A stretch of 17,329 bases of DNA from CAZHPY01 sp964534705 (GTDB lineage Bacteria; Omnitrophota; Gorgyraeia; 2-01-FULL-45-10), in NCBI GenBank assembly GCA_964534705.1, contig CAZHPY010000033.1, positions 1 to 17,329 of the forward strand, written 5' to 3'. The notes under the pieces are model-generated. The model was not told the origin of the DNA, did no database searches, and worked only from the letters and a program-made list of their open reading frames with translations. The position numbers and the translations under genes are program-made. Each line of letters begins with the position of its first letter. Positions within the stretch are counted from its first letter, which is position 1. Shown piece after piece: positions 13,529 to 17,329 of this stretch.

Positions 13529-15280
13529 ATGAGTTATATAGTATTTGCGCGAAAATACCGCCCTCAGGCGTTTGATGAAGTAGTCGGCCAAGCCCACATA
13601 ACAACTACGCTCAAAAATGCAATAGCGCAGAACAGGGTAGCGCACGCATATATTTTTGCCGGTCCGCGCGGCGTAGGGAAGACCACGACCGCCAGGATAG
13701 TTGCTAAAGCGCTGAACTGCGAAAAAGGCCCTACGGATAATCCATGCAATACGTGCCCTTCCTGTGCTGAAATAACGCAAGGCGTAAGCCTGGATATACT
13801 CGAGATAGACGGCGCGTCCAACAGGGGCATAGATGAAATACGGAACCTGCGTGAGAATGTCAAATTTTCCCCATCTAAGGGCAGGTTCAAAGTTTATATA
13901 ATAGATGAAGTCCATATGCTTACGCAGGAAGCTTTTAACGCGTTATTGAAGACGCTTGAAGAGCCTCCGCCGCATGTGAAGTTCATATTTGCCACTACGC
14001 AGGCGCATAAGGTCCCGCCTACCATACTTTCCAGGTGCCAGAGGTTTGATTTCCGGCGCATATCCATAAAAGATATAGTCGTAAGCCTGAAAGCTATCGC
14101 TAAAAAAGAAGGTATAAAGGCTGAAGAAGAGGCCCTTATACTGATCGCCCGGCACTCTGACGGCAGTATGAGGGACGCGCAAGTGGTGCTGGACCAGATA
14201 GCGTCTTTTACGGAAGGGAAGATCGCGCCTGAAGACGCTTCCAAGATACTTGGCGCGGTCAGTGACGATATACTTTTTGACCTGGCGGATGCCATCAGGA
14301 GTAAGGATGCCGTAAGGGCATTAAAGATGACAGAAAAGATAGCCGATGACGGCAAGGATATAGTCCAGGTAATATTGTACATGATAGAACACTTCAGGAA
14401 CCTGTCGGTGGCAAAGGTCAGCAAGGATCCGGCAGGCCTTATAGACGCCTCAGATGAAAAAATAAAGAAGTACGAAGAACAAGCGCGTAAATTCACGGTA
14501 GAAGACGTATTATATATAGTATATACGCTTTCTAATACCATTGATTTTGTAAGAAAATCGAATATGGCAAGAGTGCCGTTTGAAGTAGCGCTGGTCAAGC
14601 TTACAAGAAAAGGCTCCATGATCCCGGCGGAAGATATTATCGACAGGCTCGAGAAGCTGGAGAGCCGCCTTGCGTCAAATACTGGTTTACAATTACGCAG
14701 CGAACCCGAGCCTGATCTTTCGAACGTCTCTCATCCAATGCCTGCCGCCCAACCAAATACTTCAAAAACACAACTAAATACGCCCGACGCCCCACGCCCC
14801 CCGGCCGAACGCTTGCAACAGCCAAGGCAGGCGACACCCAACGCGAAAGGCTCTATCGACACTGTAATAACAGCATGGCCGGCGATCTTAAATTGCATAA
14901 AAGACCGCAAAATATCCATAGCAATGTATCTTAAAGAGGGGATACCGGTAAGAGTAGAAACAAATACATTATCAATAGAGTTCCCGAGATCATCGCAGTT
15001 CCACAAAGAAATGCTCGAATCCACCGATTGCAGGTCCCTTATATCAAAAGCGATAAAAGATATAACGGGCCATGAGTTCAGGCTTAAATTCATGATATCC
15101 GAATCGGATAACGCCGCAAACAACGCATCCAAGGGCGCGTTCGAAGAATCCCTGGGTTTTGTCTCGAAAGATGAGGATACAAAAGAGAGCATTGATGAAC
15201 CGATAATAAATGATGCGCTCCAGATATTCGGCGGCGAAGTCGAGAACGGTAAAGGTAATAACGGGAAAAGGGTAAGTTGA
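13529..15280 (+). CDS. dnaX: DNA polymerase III gamma/tau subunit
   Basis: The clamp-loader ATPase of the replisome, 583 residues. Walker A is GPRGVGKTTTAR (Lys51), the zinc-binding cysteines are Cys64, Cys73, Cys76 and Cys79, Walker B with DEVH is at Asp126-Glu127, and the SRC motif with arginine finger is at Arg169. The AAA+ lid and collar domain follow to about 370. Residues about 388-440 are a Pro/Gln/Thr-rich linker, whose DNA (14700-14840) is C-rich and unlike the flanking genes. A C-terminal domain of about 140 residues follows, as in tau forms. No A-rich slippery heptamer with a following hairpin was seen, so a shorter gamma form is not indicated. The ribosome-binding site is poor (TGGA at 13517-13520). 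The stop is one base before the recR ATG. Confidence 0.97.
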   Translation: MSYIVFARKYRPQAFDEVVGQAHITTTLKNAIAQNRVAHAYIFAGPRGVGKTTTARIVAKALNCEKGPTDNPCNTCPSCAEITQGVSLDILEIDGASNRGIDEIRNLRENVKFSPSKGRFKVYIIDEVHMLTQEAFNALLKTLEEPPPHVKFIFATTQAHKVPPTILSRCQRFDFRRISIKDIVVSLKAIAKKEGIKAEEEALILIARHSDGSMRDAQVVLDQIASFTEGKIAPEDASKILGAVSDDILFDLADAIRSKDAVRALKMTEKIADDGKDIVQVILYMIEHFRNLSVAKVSKDPAGLIDASDEKIKKYEEQARKFTVEDVLYIVYTLSNTIDFVRKSNMARVPFEVALVKLTRKGSMIPAEDIIDRLEKLESRLASNTGLQLRSEPEPDLSNVSHPMPAAQPNTSKTQLNTPDAPRPPAERLQQPRQATPNAKGSIDTVITAWPAILNCIKDRKISIAMYLKEGIPVRVETNTLSIEFPRSSQFHKEMLESTDCRSLISKAIKDITGHEFRLKFMISESDNAANNASKGAFEESLGFVSKDEDTKESIDEPIINDALQIFGGEVENGKGNNGKRVS

Positions 15281-15281
15281 T

Positions 15282-15887
15282 ATGAGTGGTTTTCCTGTTT
15301 CCATGAAAATGCTGATAGAGGAATTCGCTAAGATGCCGGGGATAGGCCCAAAAAGCGCGCAGCGGCTGGCGTTTTATATATTAAGGGCATCAAGGAATGA
15401 TGCGGAAGCGCTTGCCCGGGCCATAGGCAAAGTGAAGGAATCCGTAAGGTTCTGCAAGATATGCAATAATTTAAGCGATGAGGAGATCTGCGATATGTGC
15501 AATAGTAAAACACGCGACAGGTCTACCCTCTGCGTTGTGGAAGAGCCTAACGATATAATAGCCATAGAACGCGCAAAAGAGTATAAAGGTATTTATCATG
15601 TCCTCCTGGGATCTCTCTCGCCCCTTGATGGTATAGGGCCGTCTGACCTTAAAATAAAAGAATTGCTGGATAGGGTAAAGAAAGAAAAGTTCAAAGAAAT
15701 AATAATAGCTACCGATTTCAATACAGAAGGCGAGGCAACCGCCCTTTATTTGATGAAACAGCTTAAGGATTCCGGGGCCAAGCTCACAAGGGTCGCATAT
15801 GGCATACCGGTCGGCAGCGATATAGAATATGCCGACCAGGCGACGATACTCAAGGCATTTGAAGGGCGCCGGGAAGTAAAAACGTGA
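15282..15887 (+). CDS. recR: recombination mediator protein RecR
   Basis: A 201-residue RecR, the usual length, which acts with RecF/RecO in recombinational repair of gaps. An N-terminal helix-hairpin-helix (MPGIGPKSAQRLAF, residues 18-31) is followed by a four-cysteine zinc finger (Cys58, Cys61, Cys70, Cys73), a Toprim domain starting at about residue 80 with CVVEE, and the diagnostic TEGEATA stretch. The C-terminal Walker-B-like tail ends in GIPVGSDIEYADQATILKAFEGR. GAAAAGGG at 15265-15272, inside the end of dnaX, sits nine bases before the ATG. The spacer from dnaX is one base. The small ebfC/ybaB gene that often lies between dnaX and recR is absent. A second in-frame ATG at 15303 would shorten the N-terminus and is less well placed. 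Confidence 0.97.
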   Translation: MSGFPVSMKMLIEEFAKMPGIGPKSAQRLAFYILRASRNDAEALARAIGKVKESVRFCKICNNLSDEEICDMCNSKTRDRSTLCVVEEPNDIIAIERAKEYKGIYHVLLGSLSPLDGIGPSDLKIKELLDRVKKEKFKEIIIATDFNTEGEATALYLMKQLKDSGAKLTRVAYGIPVGSDIEYADQATILKAFEGRREVKT

Positions 15888-15896
15888 TGTAGGGGC

Positions 15897-15925
15897 TTGA
15901 CAGCCTTTATTATATCTGCTATATT
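15897..15925 (+). promoter_or_regulatory. strong sigma70-type promoter of the membrane-protein gene
   Basis: TTGACA (15897-15902, perfect) and TATATT (15920-15925, five of six) are exactly 17 bases apart, and TGC just upstream of the -10 gives an extended -10 as well. Transcription would start near 15932, with a leader of about 25 bases. AAAGGAGG at 15942-15949 is a full ribosome-binding site seven bases before the ATG. The combination predicts high constitutive expression. Confidence 0.85.
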
Positions 15926-15956
15926 ATTTGTCTATCCTACGAAAGGAGGATGAAAT

Positions 15957-16769
15957 ATGTGCACAGTAGATTCCATAAAGAAGGGTTTCGTTGTTGCTAC
16001 AAAGAATCCGGCGCTTATTATGGTTTTATTCATATTTAATCTCATATGGAACATGATCAATGTAGCAATAATGCCTGCTCCTGCGGCGACCGCTCCGGGA
16101 GCGACAACTCCGCCTGCGGTTCCTCCTGAAACAGCTCTTTTAACTTTTATGATAACGATCGCTTTTGTATTGGTAAGTATATTTATGCAGGGTGGTTCAT
16201 TGGGCCTTGTCAGGGATTATGTCAAAGGGAACAAAATGAGCCTCGGCAAGTTTGCTTCCTATGGGTTGAAGTATTATCTGCGCCTTTTAGGGGTAGGTGT
16301 AATTATCATATTGATGATAGTCATAACCGCGCTTATAGCTGGTTTGATAGTAGCCGCAGTAGCGCCGTTAAATAATGTGGTAGCAACTGTAATAGCGACT
16401 CTTATAGCCATAGCTGTAGGATTGGTCGGCATATATTTAGTGATACGGCTGGTAATGTCGCCATACGCTCTTGTATGCGATGAAGCCGGTGTAATAGATG
16501 CGATGAAGCACAGTATGAATGTCGTTCATCGTAAATATTTCTGGAAAGTCTTATTATTGCTCGTGCTCATAGTGCTGATAGCCATAGGTATAGGTGTCCT
16601 GGTAGGTATCGCAGCAGGCCTTGTTACCGTAGCTATGCCGCCGAAAGCCGGACAGGTGGTAATAGGCATTGTAAACAGCCTGTTTAACGGGTATCTGGGA
16701 ATAGTCATGATGGCAGCATTCCTGTCATATTACCTGACCTTGCAGGAAAAAATAAAGTCAGGCGAATAA
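15957..16769 (+). CDS. polytopic membrane protein of unknown function
   Basis: A 270-residue integral membrane protein with about six hydrophobic segments: near residues 19-38, 60-80, 108-135, 137-160, 196-222 and 232-262. Between the first two lies an Ala/Pro/Thr-rich loop (about 40-58, PAPAATAPGATTPP and on). A GLVRDYVKGNKMSLGKF stretch after the second segment and a MKHSMNVVHRKYFWK stretch before the fifth resemble loosely the membrane domains of YciC or glycerophosphodiesterase membrane proteins, but I cannot assign a family. Its own strong promoter and ribosome-binding site suggest high expression. It is separated from recR by 69 bases and from the ferredoxin oxidoreductase gene by 27. 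No catalytic or transport motif is seen. Function unknown. Confidence 0.85.
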   Translation: MCTVDSIKKGFVVATKNPALIMVLFIFNLIWNMINVAIMPAPAATAPGATTPPAVPPETALLTFMITIAFVLVSIFMQGGSLGLVRDYVKGNKMSLGKFASYGLKYYLRLLGVGVIIILMIVITALIAGLIVAAVAPLNNVVATVIATLIAIAVGLVGIYLVIRLVMSPYALVCDEAGVIDAMKHSMNVVHRKYFWKVLLLLVLIVLIAIGIGVLVGIAAGLVTVAMPPKAGQVVIGIVNSLFNGYLGIVMMAAFLSYYLTLQEKIKSGE

Positions 16770-16796
16770 AATATATAGGTTAGATTTAATAAACAA

Positions 16797-17329
16797 ATGA
16801 AAGATTTAATAGAGATTCGCTGGCATGGAAGGGGCGGCCAGGGAGCAAAGACAGCCGCCCTTTTACTTGGTGACGCAGCGCTTGCATCAGGTAAATATAT
16901 TCAGGCGTTCCCCGAATACGGCCCCGAAAGAATGGGCGCTCCGGTAGCTTCCTTTAACCGTATTTCGTCAAAACCTATTCTTCTGCATTCAGGCGTTACA
17001 AACCCGGATGTAGTAGCTGTGCTTGACCCCACACTGATGGAGTCGGTAAACGTTACAGAAGGCGTACCGGAAGGTGGGACGATCCTTGTCAATACCAATA
17101 AAACCCCGCAGGAGATCAAGCAGGAGTTGGGCCTCAAAGGCAATATAAAGGTATTTACCGTGGATGCTTCTACTATATCCAAAGAGACTATAGGCAGGGA
17201 AATACCGAATACACCCATGCTGGGAGCGCTGATAAAGGCCACGGGCATCCTTAATTTTAAAGAGATGCTTGAAGATACAAAGGCTAAGCTGGAAAAGAAA
17301 TTTAAATCAAAACCCGAAGTCATAGAGGG
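16797..17329 (+). CDS. porC: pyruvate/2-oxoacid:ferredoxin oxidoreductase gamma subunit, 3' end outside the window
   Basis: An open frame of 177 codons from the ATG at 16797 that runs off the right edge. It matches the gamma subunit of the pyruvate/ketoisovalerate ferredoxin oxidoreductases: the N-terminal HGRGGQGAKTAA motif (residues 10-21), FPEYGPERMGAP near residues 43-54, and late NTPMLGALIKATGIL block are family landmarks. Gamma subunits are usually about 180-190 residues, so little is missing. The enzyme makes acetyl-CoA or acyl-CoA with reduced ferredoxin and is typical of anaerobes; delta, alpha and beta subunits are expected just downstream. No good ribosome-binding site is seen (AGG at 16777-16779 is too distant). 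The DHAP made by the glycerol operon could reach it through lower glycolysis. Whether pyruvate or another 2-oxoacid is the substrate cannot be told. Confidence 0.92.
   Translation, partial: MKDLIEIRWHGRGGQGAKTAALLLGDAALASGKYIQAFPEYGPERMGAPVASFNRISSKPILLHSGVTNPDVVAVLDPTLMESVNVTEGVPEGGTILVNTNKTPQEIKQELGLKGNIKVFTVDASTISKETIGREIPNTPMLGALIKATGILNFKEMLEDTKAKLEKKFKSKPEVIE

Noticed and set aside
14450..14475. A-run in dnaX as a possible tau/gamma frameshift site
   Set aside because: The codons GAA AAA ATA do not form a slippery heptamer in the reading frame, the run is short, and no stimulating hairpin is seen after it.
12624..14619. Long open frames on the - strand (237 and 241 codons) opposite the GAF kinase and dnaX
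   Set aside because: They lie fully inside well-supported + strand genes, have no ribosome-binding site and give low-complexity Ser/Leu/Ile-rich products typical of antisense shadows.
15891..15908. Possible terminator hairpin after recR
   Set aside because: The stem needs two G-U pairs, the core is only four bases, no T run follows, and it overlaps the -35 of a strong promoter. Chance is more likely.
16770..16796. Promoter just before the ferredoxin oxidoreductase gene
   Set aside because: The 27-base gap is AT-rich but holds no paired boxes at proper spacing; read-through from the strong upstream promoter explains expression.

Overview
The window reads as a gene-dense, moderately AT-rich chromosomal segment of an anaerobic, uncultured bacterium. 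Every supported gene lies on the + strand and the longest gap is under 70 bases. Isoleucine is very often ATA and arginine very often AGG. The content is anaerobe-like: a 2-oxoacid:ferredoxin oxidoreductase subunit and a glycerol-3-phosphate dehydrogenase with an iron-sulfur domain and a DUF1667 partner. This suits a Gram-negative candidate phylum such as Omnitrophota, but that assignment is inference. I saw no rRNA, tRNA, CRISPR, insertion sequence or attachment site.

Layout. (1) 1-2651: the end of an exporter operon, with the C-terminal part of an ABC ATPase followed by two paralogous ABC-2 permeases of identical length. (2) 2716-3249: an unrecognised protein with a signal peptide. (3) 3319-8790: a six-gene unit whose genes overlap or abut at every junction, behind an extended -10 promoter. 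It encodes a ferritin-like diiron protein, an alpha/beta hydrolase, glycerol kinase, a GlpA-type dehydrogenase with a C-terminal [2Fe-2S] domain, an FAD/NAD oxidoreductase and a DUF1667 protein. Together they would take glycerol, perhaps released from acylglycerols, to dihydroxyacetone phosphate and pass the electrons through flavin and iron-sulfur centres. No GlpF and no GlpC are present here.

(4) 8847-13512: a signalling cluster behind a near-consensus promoter whose -35 overlaps the stop codon of the previous operon. It holds a stand-alone PAS protein, a large membrane histidine kinase with a C-terminal GGDEF-like domain that has lost its signature, a receiver-only response regulator and a soluble GAF histidine kinase. 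(5) 13529-15887: dnaX followed directly by recR, without the small EbfC/YbaB gene often found between them. (6) 15957-17329: a polytopic membrane protein behind a strong promoter, then a gamma subunit of pyruvate/2-oxoacid:ferredoxin oxidoreductase that runs off the right edge.

The most interesting points are the glycerol/acylglycerol unit with its three-part dehydrogenase of unknown electron acceptor, and the signalling cluster, where a detached PAS sensor, two kinases and one output-less receiver sit together and one kinase carries a dead cyclase-like tail. Neither is proven new; both are checkable.
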